The translations under genes were made by a program, and so were the position numbers. This document shows positions 1 through 8,767 of a stretch of DNA of 64,000 nt, one piece after another (the first letter of the stretch is position 1; each line of letters starts with the position of its first letter). Below the pieces are notes generated by a model. The model did not search any database. It saw only the letters and a program-made list of their open reading frames with translations, and was not told the DNA's origin. Source of the stretch: G016756615 sp050958605 (GTDB lineage: Bacteria > Pseudomonadota > Alphaproteobacteria > Rhizobiales > Rhizobiaceae); the NCBI RefSeq assembly GCF_050958605.1, contig NZ_JBJHDO010000002.1, positions 186,001 to 250,000 on the forward strand, written 5' to 3'.

Positions 1-1
1 G

Positions 2-490
2 ACGATCCATGATTTCGACATGGCGCGCTTCCTGCTCGGCGAAGAGCCGGTCACGGTCAGCGCGCAGGCCTCGGTGCTGGTCGACAAGAGGATCGGCGAG
101 CTCGGCGACTATGACAGCGTGAGCGTTCTCCTGCGGACCGCATCGGGCAAGCAATGCGTGATCTCCAACTCGCGTCGCGCCACTTATGGCTACGATCAGC
201 GCATCGAGGTGCACGGCTCCAAAGGCATGGTGGCGGCGGAGAACCAGCGGCCGGTATCGATCGAGGTCGCCAATGCCGGCGGCTACACGCGGCCGCCGCT
301 GCACGATTTCTTCATGACGCGCTACACGCAAGCCTATGCCAACGAGATTGCCGCCTTCATCGCGGCGATGAGCAAGGGCCGGAAGGCCTCGCCGGACGGA
401 CAGGACGGGCTAAAGGCGCTGGTCCTCGCCGAAGCGGCACTGCGTTCGGTCAGGGAAGGCAGGACGATCGGTCTGGGAGATGGCGCATGA
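2..490 (+). CDS. iolG: Inositol 2-dehydrogenase, C-terminal part (cut by window start)
   Basis: This is the C-terminal 162 residues of a Gfo/Idh/MocA-family NAD-dependent dehydrogenase; the N-terminal Rossmann fold lies outside the window. The reading frame is open from base 2 and carries a TIHDFDMARFL segment followed by the beta-sheet substrate domain (VHGSKGMV, DFFMTRYTQAY), as in rhizobial myo-inositol 2-dehydrogenases, which oxidise myo-inositol to scyllo-inosose. The stop overlaps the ATG of the next gene (ATGA), so the two are co-transcribed. The iol genes downstream support the substrate, but another sugar or polyol dehydrogenase of the same family remains possible. Confidence 0.75.
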   Translation, partial: TIHDFDMARFLLGEEPVTVSAQASVLVDKRIGELGDYDSVSVLLRTASGKQCVISNSRRATYGYDQRIEVHGSKGMVAAENQRPVSIEVANAGGYTRPPLHDFFMTRYTQAYANEIAAFIAAMSKGRKASPDGQDGLKALVLAEAALRSVREGRTIGLGDGA

Positions 491-1275
491 GTGTCGAGCG
501 CAACGCCGGGACACGGGCGATCATCACGGGCGGCGCACAAGGGATAGGCTTCGCCGTCGCGCAGCAACTCGTCGCGGAAGGTTGCGAGGCACTGGTGCTC
601 GTTGGGCGTTCGCCGGAGAAAGGAGCGCTGGCCGTGGCAGCGCTCGAGAAGCTCGGCGCGGAAGCGATCTTCGTCAGCGCCGACATGTCCCGACCGGATG
701 AATGCGCCAGGGCAGTAGAGGTCGGGCTGGAGCGCTTCGGTACGATCAACGGACTGGTCAACGCCGCCGCTTCCTCGGCGCGAGGCACGCTGACGGACAC
801 CACGCCGGAGCTTTTCGACAGCCTGTTTGCGACCAATGTGCGCGGGCCTTTCTTCATGATGCAGGGCGTCGTGCGGCATCTGCTCGCGGCGAAGAAACCC
901 GGCGCTATCGTCAACGTGTTGTCGATGTCGGCCCATGCCGGCCAGTCGTTCCTGACCGCCTATTCGGCGAGCAAGGGCGCGCTTGCCGTGCTCACCAAGA
1001 ATGTAGCCAATGCGTATCGGGGAAACCGTATCCGCTGCAATGCCGTGCTGCCGGGCTGGATGGATACCCCGGGCGAAGCGGTCGTGCAGGCGAAGTTCCA
1101 CGGCGCCGGACCGGACTGGCTGGAGAAGGCGGAAGCCGCACAGCCCATGGGGCAACTGGTCAAACCCCACCAGCTCGCCGTCTTGATCGCCTATATGCTG
1201 AGCCCGCAATCCGGCGTCATGACGGGGTCTTTGGTGGATTATGATCAGAATGTCGCGGGGGTGATCGGGGATTAG
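487..1275 (+). CDS. SDR family oxidoreductase
   Basis: A 262-residue classical short-chain dehydrogenase/reductase. The cofactor motif TGGAQGIG is at residues 14-21, the NAG-like strand reads VNAA, the catalytic serine lies in VLSMS, and the YSASK catalytic tyrosine/lysine pair is near residue 159. The ATG is chosen because it overlaps the stop of the upstream inositol dehydrogenase by four bases. The position suggests oxidation of a polyol or keto-inositol in the inositol pathway, but the sequence does not fix the substrate. Confidence 0.85.
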   Translation: MSVERNAGTRAIITGGAQGIGFAVAQQLVAEGCEALVLVGRSPEKGALAVAALEKLGAEAIFVSADMSRPDECARAVEVGLERFGTINGLVNAAASSARGTLTDTTPELFDSLFATNVRGPFFMMQGVVRHLLAAKKPGAIVNVLSMSAHAGQSFLTAYSASKGALAVLTKNVANAYRGNRIRCNAVLPGWMDTPGEAVVQAKFHGAGPDWLEKAEAAQPMGQLVKPHQLAVLIAYMLSPQSGVMTGSLVDYDQNVAGVIGD

Positions 1276-1311
1276 AGGGCTTACCCCTTGTATCTGCACA
1301 GACGAGGGTGA

Positions 1312-2424
1312 TCACCCCCTCACCTCCACCCATCGCCGCTCCTCGAACGACCGTGCCATCGCATGTACGGTGCGCTCGATCTCCAGGCCCTCGTCGAAAC
1401 CGATCACATTGGCCGGCCGGCCCTCGATCGCGGCGATCAGTTCGTGGCATTCGATGGTCTTGAGGTCGTTGAAACCCAGCCCGTGTCCGGGTGCGGGGAT
1501 GAAGCGGCCGTAGGGCTCGTGCGGCGGTCCGGAAAGGATCGTCCGATAGCCTTGTTCTGTCGGGCGGTCCGAAGTCACATAAAGCTGGACCTCGTTGAAA
1601 CGTTCCTGGTCGAAGAGGATCGACCCCTTGGAGCCGAATATCTGCAGCGCGATGCGGCCCTTGCGCCCCCAGGCCGAGCGGTTGACGAGCAACGTGCCGG
1701 AGACGCCGTTTTCCAGATGGATCAGGCTCGACGCGATATCGTAGGTCTCGACCGGCCGGCGCGAGCCGCTGTCGGTCTGTCGATCAGGATAGGGTCTGGC
1801 CATGTCGCACATGACGCTAGCAACGCGCCCGAAAAGGTTCTGGATCAGCGACAGCGGATGCACGGCGAAATCGTCGAGCGCGCCGTAGCCGGAAGCCGCC
1901 TCGTGCTTCCAGAAGAACGGCGCGTCGGGATCGGCCATGAAATCCTCGTCCATCTCGATGCGCAGATGGTTGACCGTGCCAATGACGCCTTCGTCCAGCA
2001 GCGTCCTGATGTGGCGGATGGCAGGGCTCTGGATGTAATTGTAGCCGAGCACCGCGACCTTGCCGGATTTTCGCGCGGCATCGGCCATGGCTTGCGCTTC
2101 CGCGAAGGAGGGTGCCATCGGCTTCTCGCACCAGAGATGCTTGCCCGTTTCGAGCGCCGCGACGGCCATCTCCGGATGGAACTGGTTGGGCGTGGTCAGA
2201 GAGACGACATCGATCTCGGGGTCGGCAATGACGGCGCGCCAGTCTCCCGAAGCCTTGGCAAATCCGAATTCTCCAGCGCGCCGTTCCGCCAGATCCGCGT
2301 TGGCCTCGCCAAGATGCACGAGCCTTATTGCCGGCGTATCCCCGAAGGCGAGATGGACGGCGTTCCAAGCCATGGCGTGGCACTTGCCCATGAAACCAGA
2401 GCCGATGAGCCCCACTCCGATCAT
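1312..2424 (-). CDS. Gfo/Idh/MocA family oxidoreductase
   Basis: A 370-residue NAD(P)-dependent sugar/polyol dehydrogenase. The nucleotide-binding motif GLIGSGFMG is at residues 5-13, the conserved EKPM lies near residue 105, and GYNY with the later beta-sheet domain complete the family pattern. I chose the start at 2424, where GGAACGGACGGT precedes the ATG, over an in-frame ATG 63 bases upstream that lacks such a site. It faces away from the RpiR regulator at 2649, so they share a 224-bp promoter region. It probably oxidises an inositol isomer or related sugar; the exact substrate is not readable. Confidence 0.85.
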   Translation of the reverse strand: MIGVGLIGSGFMGKCHAMAWNAVHLAFGDTPAIRLVHLGEANADLAERRAGEFGFAKASGDWRAVIADPEIDVVSLTTPNQFHPEMAVAALETGKHLWCEKPMAPSFAEAQAMADAARKSGKVAVLGYNYIQSPAIRHIRTLLDEGVIGTVNHLRIEMDEDFMADPDAPFFWKHEAASGYGALDDFAVHPLSLIQNLFGRVASVMCDMARPYPDRQTDSGSRRPVETYDIASSLIHLENGVSGTLLVNRSAWGRKGRIALQIFGSKGSILFDQERFNEVQLYVTSDRPTEQGYRTILSGPPHEPYGRFIPAPGHGLGFNDLKTIECHELIAAIEGRPANVIGFDEGLEIERTVHAMARSFEERRWVEVRG

Positions 2425-2648
2425 ACCGTCCGTTCCTTCAATGTTTTGGTTGAAATAGTCCATTGCGACAAGAAATGGAATGATCAATTCATTTTGTGGA
2501 CATCGAGACGCCGCGCCTATAGGCTCGCCGGCGGATTTGAAGTGCGCAGAGGGTTGATGATATCAGGGCTTCACATCCGAAACCGCGCTGAATCGATAGC
2601 CCAGCGGTCAAGCGATCTGGATTCGCCGCCGGGGGAAACAGGCTGAGC

Positions 2649-3479
2649 ATGAATGCTGAACCGCAATTGCCTCGCGACTTCGAGACGCTTCGGGCGCGGA
2701 TCCTGGAGAAACGTGAGGAGTTGCCGAAGCGCATCGCGCAGATCGCGGCATTCTCGCTCGACAATCCTGACGAGATCGCCTTCGGCACTGCGGCAAGCAT
2801 CGCGGCTTCCGCCGGCGTACAGCCCTCGACGCTGATCCGTTTTGCGCAGCATCTCGGCTTCGACGGCTTCACCAGCCTGCAGGCCGTTTTCCGCGAAAGG
2901 CTTCGCGAGCGAAACAGCTCCTATGAGGAGCGCCTGAAAGCGTTGCGTGGGGGCGCGGAGCAGACCAAGGGCGGCGCGATCCTGCGCGGGTTCATCGACG
3001 CGGCGAGCAGGTCGCTCGAAACCATCTCCCGGAGCCTGGATGACGACAGCTTCGAGCGCGCGGTGGCCAGGTTGGCCCGCGCCGAGACCGTCTACCTCCT
3101 GGCGCGCCGGCGCGCTTACCCGATCGCCAGCTACATGGCCTATGCGCTGGGCAAGCTGAAGATTCCCTATCAGCTCGTCGAATCCGCTTCCGGCCTGGAG
3201 CCGGAGATGGTTTCTTTCGCGACGCCGCGGGATGCGGTGATCGCGGTCAGCTTTTCGCCCTATGCGGCGGCGACCATCGACAATGCGCGCCAGCTTTCGG
3301 AGCAGGGCGTGCCGGTGATCGCCATCACCGACAGCTCCTTTTCGCCGCTGGCCCAGGCGGCGACGGAATGGTTCGAGGTCGCCGAAGCCGATTGCGCCGG
3401 CTTCCGTTCGCTGTCGGCCACCATGGCCCTGGCCATGGCGCTGACAGTCGCCGTCGCAGAGCGCCGCCAGGAAATCTGA
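2649..3479 (+). CDS. iolR: MurR/RpiR family regulator, probable inositol operon repressor
   Basis: A 276-residue regulator with an N-terminal RpiR helix-turn-helix (residues about 15-85, including GTAASIAASAGVQPSTLIRFA) and a C-terminal SIS sugar-phosphate-binding domain (about 125-255, with VYLLARRRAYPIASYMAYAL and AVSFSPYAAATIDNA). In Sinorhizobium meliloti and Rhizobium, an RpiR protein of this kind (IolR) represses iol genes and responds to a pathway intermediate. Here it sits directly upstream of iolC on the same strand, with two candidate GAA-N6-TTC sites in between. The function is inferred from family and context. Confidence 0.8.
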   Translation: MNAEPQLPRDFETLRARILEKREELPKRIAQIAAFSLDNPDEIAFGTAASIAASAGVQPSTLIRFAQHLGFDGFTSLQAVFRERLRERNSSYEERLKALRGGAEQTKGGAILRGFIDAASRSLETISRSLDDDSFERAVARLARAETVYLLARRRAYPIASYMAYALGKLKIPYQLVESASGLEPEMVSFATPRDAVIAVSFSPYAAATIDNARQLSEQGVPVIAITDSSFSPLAQAATEWFEVAEADCAGFRSLSATMALAMALTVAVAERRQEI

Positions 3480-3506
3480 ACTCCGGCGGATGCCTTGGCG
3501 CAATCG

Positions 3507-3550
3507 AGAATACATATTCCATGTTGACGCAACAATAGAATTAATATTTC
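3507..3550. promoter_or_regulatory. Two candidate IolR sites upstream of iolC
   Basis: AGAATACATATTCC (3507-3520) and AGAATTAATATTTC (3537-3550) have matching spacing and lie 30 bp apart, about three helical turns. Both are close to the GGAA-N6-TTCC box described for IolR of Sinorhizobium meliloti, and both sit in the 141-bp gap between the regulator and iolC. The match is imperfect (A for the first G; TTTC in the second), so this is a prediction. Confidence 0.45.
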
Positions 3551-3620
3551 ATGATGTCGGCCGACAAACGTGCTTCCGAAAATCTGTTCGATTTTTCAGG
3601 CCGATGCGGTGGAGGATATC

Positions 3621-5555
3621 ATGACGGCAGCTCGAAGCGGCGGAGAGGCGCAGCTTGACGTCATCACCATCGGGCGGGCCTCGGTCGATCTCTACGGCCA
3701 GCAGATCGGCTCGCGTCTCGAAGACATCACCTCCTTCGCCAAATCGGTCGGCGGGTGCCCCGCCAACATCGCCATCGGCACGGCCCGGCTGGGACTTCGC
3801 TCGGCGCTCCTCACCCGCGTCGGGGACGAGCAGATGGGCCGTTTCATACGCGAACAGCTTCAGCGAGAGGGAGTGTCCGTCAGTGGCCTCGTCACCGACC
3901 CCGCGCGGTTGACCGCCCTGGTGCTGCTCTCGGTCGAGGATGAGGGCGTCTCGCCGATGATCTTCTATCGCTCCGACTGCGCCGATATGGCACTCGCGCC
4001 GGACGACGTGGATGAAGCCTTCGTCGCGTCGGCACGCGCGGTCGTCGTCACCGGCACCCATTTCTCGCGCGACAGCAGCGAGGCCGCGCAGCGCAAGGCG
4101 ATCCGCATCGCCAAGGAGAATGGCCGCAAGGTCGTATTCGACATCGATTACCGGCCCAATCTCTGGGGTCTTGCCGGCCACGCCGAGGGGTTCGAACGCT
4201 ACGTGAAGTCGGACAAGGTCTCGGGCAAGCTCAAGACCGTGTTGCCCGATTGCGATCTCATCGTCGGCACCGAAGAAGAGATCATGATCGCTTCCGGCTC
4301 AGACGACGTCTTGAGCGCGCTGAAGACGATCCGCTCGCAGTCGCCCGCGACCATCGTGCTCAAGCGCGGGGCGATGGGCTGCATCGTTTATGCCGGGCCG
4401 ATCAGCGACGATCTCGAGGATGGGGTGGTTGGCAAAGGCTTTCCGATCGAGGTCTTCAACGTGCTGGGCGCGGGCGACGCCTTCATGTCCGGCCTGCTGC
4501 GCGGCTGGCTGGGCGGCGAGAGCCTGGAGACGGCGGCCACCTGGGCCAATGCCTGTGGTGCCTTCGCCGTGTCGCGCCTGCTCTGCTCGCCGGAATATCC
4601 GACCTGGGAAGAGCTGCAGTTCTTCCTCCGCAATGGCAGCCCTCACCGAGCGCTTCGCAAGGACGAGGTGCTCGGTCAGATCCATTGGGCCACCACGCGC
4701 CGGCGGGCGATCCCCTCGCTGATGGCTCTTGCGGTCGATCATCGTGTCCAGCTCGAGGAAGCCGCCCGCAAGACCGGCGCTGCCCCCTCCCGCATCGAGG
4801 ATTTCAAGGTGCTGGCCGTCAAGGCGGCCGCTCGCGTCGCCGCCGGTCGCGACGGCTACGGCATGCTGATCGACGAGCGGCTCGGCCGCAAGGCGATGTT
4901 CGAATTCGCCAAGCACTCCTTCGCCTGGCTGGGCCGGCCCGTGGAGTTGCCGGGCTCGCGCCCGCTGCGCTTTGAATTCTCGCAGGACATCGGCTCGCAG
5001 CTTGCGGAATGGCCCGTCGAGCACTGCATCAAGTGCCTGTGCTTCTATCATCCGGACGATTCGCCTGCGCTGAAGAGCGAGCAGCAGGAGAAACTGCGCA
5101 GCCTCTATGATGCCGCCCGCAAGGTTGGCCGCGAACTGCTCGTCGAGATCATCGCGGGCAAGCACGGTAGGCTCGAGGACGACACGGTGCCGCGCGCGCT
5201 GGAGGAGCTCTATGGGGTCGGCATCAAACCCGACTGGTGGAAGCTCGAGCCGCAGGCCTCGGCGAACGCCTGGGCGATGATCGAGGACGTCATCGCCGCC
5301 AATGATCCCTATTGCCGGGGCGTCGTCCTGCTCGGGCTCGAGGCGCAGCATGACGCGCTGGAAGCGGCCTTTTCCGCGACAGCCGACGCGCCTGTCGTGA
5401 AGGGCTTTGCGGTGGGCCGCACCATCTTCATGGATGCGGCAGAGCGATGGCTGGCCGGCGCGATCTCCGACGAGGCCGCGATCGAGGACATGGCGACCCG
5501 CTTCGAGAAATTGACCGAAGCCTGGCTTGCCGCGCGCAGCCGCAAGGCGGCATAG
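3621..5555 (+). CDS. iolC: 5-dehydro-2-deoxygluconokinase fused to DUF2090 domain
   Basis: A 644-residue two-domain protein. Residues about 10-330 are a PfkB-type kinase (IGRASVDLYGQQIG near the start, GGCPANIA, and the anion-hole/catalytic motif GAGDAF near residue 283) that phosphorylates 2-deoxy-5-keto-D-gluconate. Residues about 340-635 are a DUF2090 domain with an aldolase-like TIM-barrel look, a fusion normal in proteobacterial IolC. The start at 3621 has GGTGGAGGATATC in front and drops 17 unrelated residues encoded upstream. It is the first gene of the iolC-D-E-B run and lies 21 bp before iolD. Confidence 0.95.
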   Translation: MTAARSGGEAQLDVITIGRASVDLYGQQIGSRLEDITSFAKSVGGCPANIAIGTARLGLRSALLTRVGDEQMGRFIREQLQREGVSVSGLVTDPARLTALVLLSVEDEGVSPMIFYRSDCADMALAPDDVDEAFVASARAVVVTGTHFSRDSSEAAQRKAIRIAKENGRKVVFDIDYRPNLWGLAGHAEGFERYVKSDKVSGKLKTVLPDCDLIVGTEEEIMIASGSDDVLSALKTIRSQSPATIVLKRGAMGCIVYAGPISDDLEDGVVGKGFPIEVFNVLGAGDAFMSGLLRGWLGGESLETAATWANACGAFAVSRLLCSPEYPTWEELQFFLRNGSPHRALRKDEVLGQIHWATTRRRAIPSLMALAVDHRVQLEEAARKTGAAPSRIEDFKVLAVKAAARVAAGRDGYGMLIDERLGRKAMFEFAKHSFAWLGRPVELPGSRPLRFEFSQDIGSQLAEWPVEHCIKCLCFYHPDDSPALKSEQQEKLRSLYDAARKVGRELLVEIIAGKHGRLEDDTVPRALEELYGVGIKPDWWKLEPQASANAWAMIEDVIAANDPYCRGVVLLGLEAQHDALEAAFSATADAPVVKGFAVGRTIFMDAAERWLAGAISDEAAIEDMATRFEKLTEAWLAARSRKAA

Positions 5556-5576
5556 TTTCCGCGGGAGGAAGTCATC

Positions 5577-7427
5577 ATGGCCAAGACCATCCGCCTGACT
5601 ATGGCGCAGGCGCTGACCCGTTACCTCGCGCGGCAGATGGCGGAGATCGACGGCGAGCGACTACCGTTCTTCGGCGGCGTCTGGGCGATTTTCGGCCACG
5701 GCAACGTGGCCGCGCTCGGCGAAGCACTCTACCAGGTCCGGGAAGAATTGCCGACCTTCCGCGCCCATAACGAGCAGGCGATGGCGCATGCGGCGATCGC
5801 CTTTGGGAAGGCCCACTTCCGCCGTCGCGCGATGGCCGCGACCACGTCGATCGGGCCGGGCGCAACCAATCTGGTGACGGCAGCTGCGGTAGCCCATGTC
5901 AATCGGCTGCCGCTCCTGCTGCTGCCCGGTGACGTCTTCGCCAACCGCATCCCCGATCCGGTGCTGCAGCAGGTGGAAGATTTCGGCGACGGGACGGTGT
6001 CGGCCAATGACTGCTTTCGGCCGGTGTCGCGCTATTTCGACCGTATCACGCGCCCTGAGCAGATCGTGCCGGCGCTGGGGCGCGCCATGCAGGTGCTGAC
6101 CGATCCCGCCGAGTGCGGACCGGTGACCCTGGCGCTCTGCCAGGACGTGCAGGCGGAAGCCTATGATTATCCCGAGAGTTTCTTCGAGGAGAGGCTGTGG
6201 ACGCAACGCCGGCCGCGGCCCGACCTGGCCGAGCTGATGGAGACCGCCGAGGCGCTTCGTCGCGCCCGCAAGCCGCTGATCATCGCGGGCGGTGGCGTGC
6301 TCTATTCACAAGCTTCCGCCGCCTTGGCGCGTTTCGTGGAAGCGACCGGCATTCCGGTCTGCGAGACGCAGGGTGGCAAGTCGTCCCTTCCGGACGACCA
6401 TCCGCTCAACATGGCGGCGATCGGCGTCACCGGCACGTCTGCTGCCAACCGCCTCGCCGAAGAGGCCGACGTGGTGCTTGCCGTCGGCACGCGGCTCCAG
6501 GATTTCACGACCGGCTCCTGGGCGCTGTTCAAGAGCGAAGGCAAAACGATCATCGGCCTCAACGTCCAGCCTTTCGATGCCGGCAAGCATAGGGCAATCA
6601 CGCTGGTGGCCGACGCGCGTGAAGGCTTGAAGGAGTTGGAGAAGGCGCTGGAGGGCTGGTCGGCTCCGCCCGGTTGGGCGGAGAATGCCAGGCGGGGCAA
6701 GGACGAATGGCGGCAGGCTGCCGCCAGGGTTACGGCAGCGACCAATGCAGCCCTGCCTTCGGATGCCCAGGTCATCGGGGCCGTGCAGCGGGTGATGGGA
6801 TCGGGCGTCACGCTGCTTCATGCTGCGGGCGGGTTACCGGGGGAGCTGCACAAGCTGTGGCAGGCGGGCAGACCGGGCTCCTATCACGCCGAATACGGCT
6901 ATTCCTGCATGGGTTACGAGATCGCCGGCGGGCTGGGCGTCAAGATGGCGAAGCCCGACGAGGAGGTCGTCGTCATGGTCGGCGACGGCTCTTATCTGAT
7001 GCTCAATTCAGAGATCGCCACGTCGGTGATGCTGGGTCTCAAGCTCACCATCGTGCTCCTCGACAACAGGGGCTTCGGCTGCATCAACCGGCTCCAGATG
7101 AGCGCAGGCGGGGCCAGTTTCAACAACCTCTTCACGGACGCGCGCCATGAGGTGCTGCCTGAGATCGACTTCGCTGCTCATGCCGCCAGCCTGGGAGCGA
7201 TCTCGGAGAAAGTGGCGGGGATCGCCGATCTGGAGGCGGCGCTCGAACGGGCCAAGGCGAACACGCGCACGACCGTATTGGTGATCGAGACCGATCCGCT
7301 GGTGTCCACGGAAGCCGGCGGGCACTGGTGGGACGTCGCGGTGCCAGAGGTCAGCCCACGTCGCGAGGTCGAGGCGGCGCGGCGGGGATATGAGGAGAAG
7401 GTGAAGCTGCAGAGGGTAGGGGATTAG
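5577..7427 (+). CDS. iolD: 3D-(3,5/4)-trihydroxycyclohexane-1,2-dione acylhydrolase
   Basis: A 616-residue thiamine-diphosphate enzyme that opens the ring of the diketo-inositol to give 5-deoxy-glucuronate. The three ThDP-enzyme domains are visible: the N-terminal PYR domain with the activating glutamate in AHNEQ (about residue 66), a central domain, and the PP domain with GDGSYLML and the metal-binding asparagine near residues 469-477. Length matches the family. GGGAGGAAGTCATC precedes the ATG. A 168-bp palindromic element separates it from iolE. Confidence 0.95.
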   Translation: MAKTIRLTMAQALTRYLARQMAEIDGERLPFFGGVWAIFGHGNVAALGEALYQVREELPTFRAHNEQAMAHAAIAFGKAHFRRRAMAATTSIGPGATNLVTAAAVAHVNRLPLLLLPGDVFANRIPDPVLQQVEDFGDGTVSANDCFRPVSRYFDRITRPEQIVPALGRAMQVLTDPAECGPVTLALCQDVQAEAYDYPESFFEERLWTQRRPRPDLAELMETAEALRRARKPLIIAGGGVLYSQASAALARFVEATGIPVCETQGGKSSLPDDHPLNMAAIGVTGTSAANRLAEEADVVLAVGTRLQDFTTGSWALFKSEGKTIIGLNVQPFDAGKHRAITLVADAREGLKELEKALEGWSAPPGWAENARRGKDEWRQAAARVTAATNAALPSDAQVIGAVQRVMGSGVTLLHAAGGLPGELHKLWQAGRPGSYHAEYGYSCMGYEIAGGLGVKMAKPDEEVVVMVGDGSYLMLNSEIATSVMLGLKLTIVLLDNRGFGCINRLQMSAGGASFNNLFTDARHEVLPEIDFAAHAASLGAISEKVAGIADLEAALERAKANTRTTVLVIETDPLVSTEAGGHWWDVAVPEVSPRREVEAARRGYEEKVKLQRVGD

Positions 7428-7451
7428 GCGACCGGGGGGATTGGGAGACCA

Positions 7452-7619
7452 CCCCTCATCCGACCTCGCTCCGCGAGGCCACCTTCTCCCACAAGGGGAG
7501 AAGGGAAAGCTGCGGGCACAATCACTAACGTCTGCGATTTGCAGTCGTCCCTTTTGCCAAGCTCCACCTTCTCCCCTCGTGGGAGAAGGTGGCCTCGCGA
7601 AGCGAGGTCGGATGAGGGG
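7452..7619. repeat. Palindromic intergenic element between iolD and iolE
   Basis: The left arm begins CCCCTCATCCGACCTCGC and the right arm ends GCGAGGTCGGATGAGGGG. Inner arms (CACCTTCTCCC and GGGAGAAGGTGG) are also inverted, so the RNA can fold into a long imperfect hairpin. The short form at 61263-61301 has the same outer arms. It sits within the iol operon and replaces the short spacing seen between the other genes. Confidence 0.85.
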
Positions 7620-7664
7620 TCACGGCGCGCGAAATCCGCGCCGGCAATGGAGAGAAGGGACGAA

Positions 7665-8549
7665 ATGATCCGTATCGGGGCGAACCCAATCGGCTGGTCG
7701 AATGACGACATGCCGGAAATCGGCGGCGACATTCCGCTGGAGACCTGTCTCAAGGAAGCCAAGGCGGCGGGTTTCGTGGGCATGGAGCTCGGAAATAAAT
7801 TCCCGCGCAATGCCGGCAAGCTCCAGCCGATCCTGAAAAAATATGGCCATGAGCTCGTCGGCGGCTGGTACTCGACGGAGCTTCTTACCCGCAATGCGGC
7901 CGCCGAGCTCAAGGCCGCCAAGGCGCATGCAACGTTGCTCGAGGAGATGGGCTCGAAGGTCTTCATCGCGGCGGAAACATCCAACGCCATCCACTCCAAC
8001 CGCAAACTGCCGCTCTCGGCTCGGCCGATCCTTCCGAAGAAGGCCTGGAGGCAGTTCGGCGAGCGTTACACGAAATTCGCCGACGCGATCCGCGAGACCT
8101 ATGGGCTCCAGCTGGTCTATCACCATCACATGGGCACGACCGTACAGTCGGAAGCCGACATCGACCGCTTCATGGCGGTTACCGGCGATGCCGTGCATCT
8201 GCTGCTCGACACCGGCCACGCCACCTGGGGCGGCGCCGACCCGGCGCGTCTTGCGCGCCACTACAAGGCGCGCATCTCGCACGTCCATTGCAAGGACATT
8301 CGCGAAGCCGTCATGTGGCAGTCGAATCGCGAGGACTGGTCGTTCCTGGATTCGGTCCTGGCCGGCGTCTACACCGTTCCGGGCGACGGCATGATCGATT
8401 ATGTGCGTGTGCTGAAGGAGCTGAAAGGCTATTCCGGCTGGGTGGTCGTGGAGGCCGAGCAGGATCCGAAAAAGGCAAAGCCCTCGAAATATGCGAAGCT
8501 CGGCCACAAGAACCTGTCGGAATATCTTGCGGAAGCGGGGTTGACGTGA
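7665..8549 (+). CDS. iolE: Inosose dehydratase
   Basis: A 294-residue xylose-isomerase-like TIM-barrel protein that dehydrates scyllo-inosose to the diketo substrate of IolD. The start MIRIGANPIGWSNDD, with the internal MELGNKFPRN, YHHHMGT, LLDTGHATWGG and ISHVHCKD segments, carries the usual metal-binding residues. The ATG at 7665 follows AGAGAAGGGA; the frame is open further upstream only through the palindromic repeat. It is followed closely by a small membrane protein and iolB. Confidence 0.95.
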   Translation: MIRIGANPIGWSNDDMPEIGGDIPLETCLKEAKAAGFVGMELGNKFPRNAGKLQPILKKYGHELVGGWYSTELLTRNAAAELKAAKAHATLLEEMGSKVFIAAETSNAIHSNRKLPLSARPILPKKAWRQFGERYTKFADAIRETYGLQLVYHHHMGTTVQSEADIDRFMAVTGDAVHLLLDTGHATWGGADPARLARHYKARISHVHCKDIREAVMWQSNREDWSFLDSVLAGVYTVPGDGMIDYVRVLKELKGYSGWVVVEAEQDPKKAKPSKYAKLGHKNLSEYLAEAGLT

Positions 8550-8565
8550 TCGAGGTGGCGTTTTG

Positions 8566-8763
8566 GTGACCAAGGACAACCAGCATCCGTTCTTCCGGCC
8601 GCTATGGCGGCGCATCGCCGTGATTCTGGTATGCGTGGGATGGGCCGTTCTCGAGTTCGCTACCAACGCGCCCGGCTGGGGCATGATCGCTCTGGGCTTC
8701 ACCGCCTATGCCGTCTGGGCTTTCCTCCTCACCTACAATCCGCCCGCGGAAAACAAGGAGTAG
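8566..8763 (+). CDS. Small two-helix membrane protein in the iol operon
   Basis: A 65-residue protein with two hydrophobic segments, IAVILVCVGWAVLEFAT (about residues 18-34) and GWGMIALGFTAYAVWAFLLTY (about 37-57), short polar ends and an acidic C-terminus. The start is probably GTG 8566, with a GAGGTGG element upstream; a TTG three bases earlier is the alternative. It lies 16 bp after iolE and 4 bp before iolB, so it is co-transcribed. I do not recognise a named family. A membrane role linked to inositol uptake is only a guess from position. Confidence 0.7.
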   Translation: MTKDNQHPFFRPLWRRIAVILVCVGWAVLEFATNAPGWGMIALGFTAYAVWAFLLTYNPPAENKE

Positions 8764-8767
8764 GACG

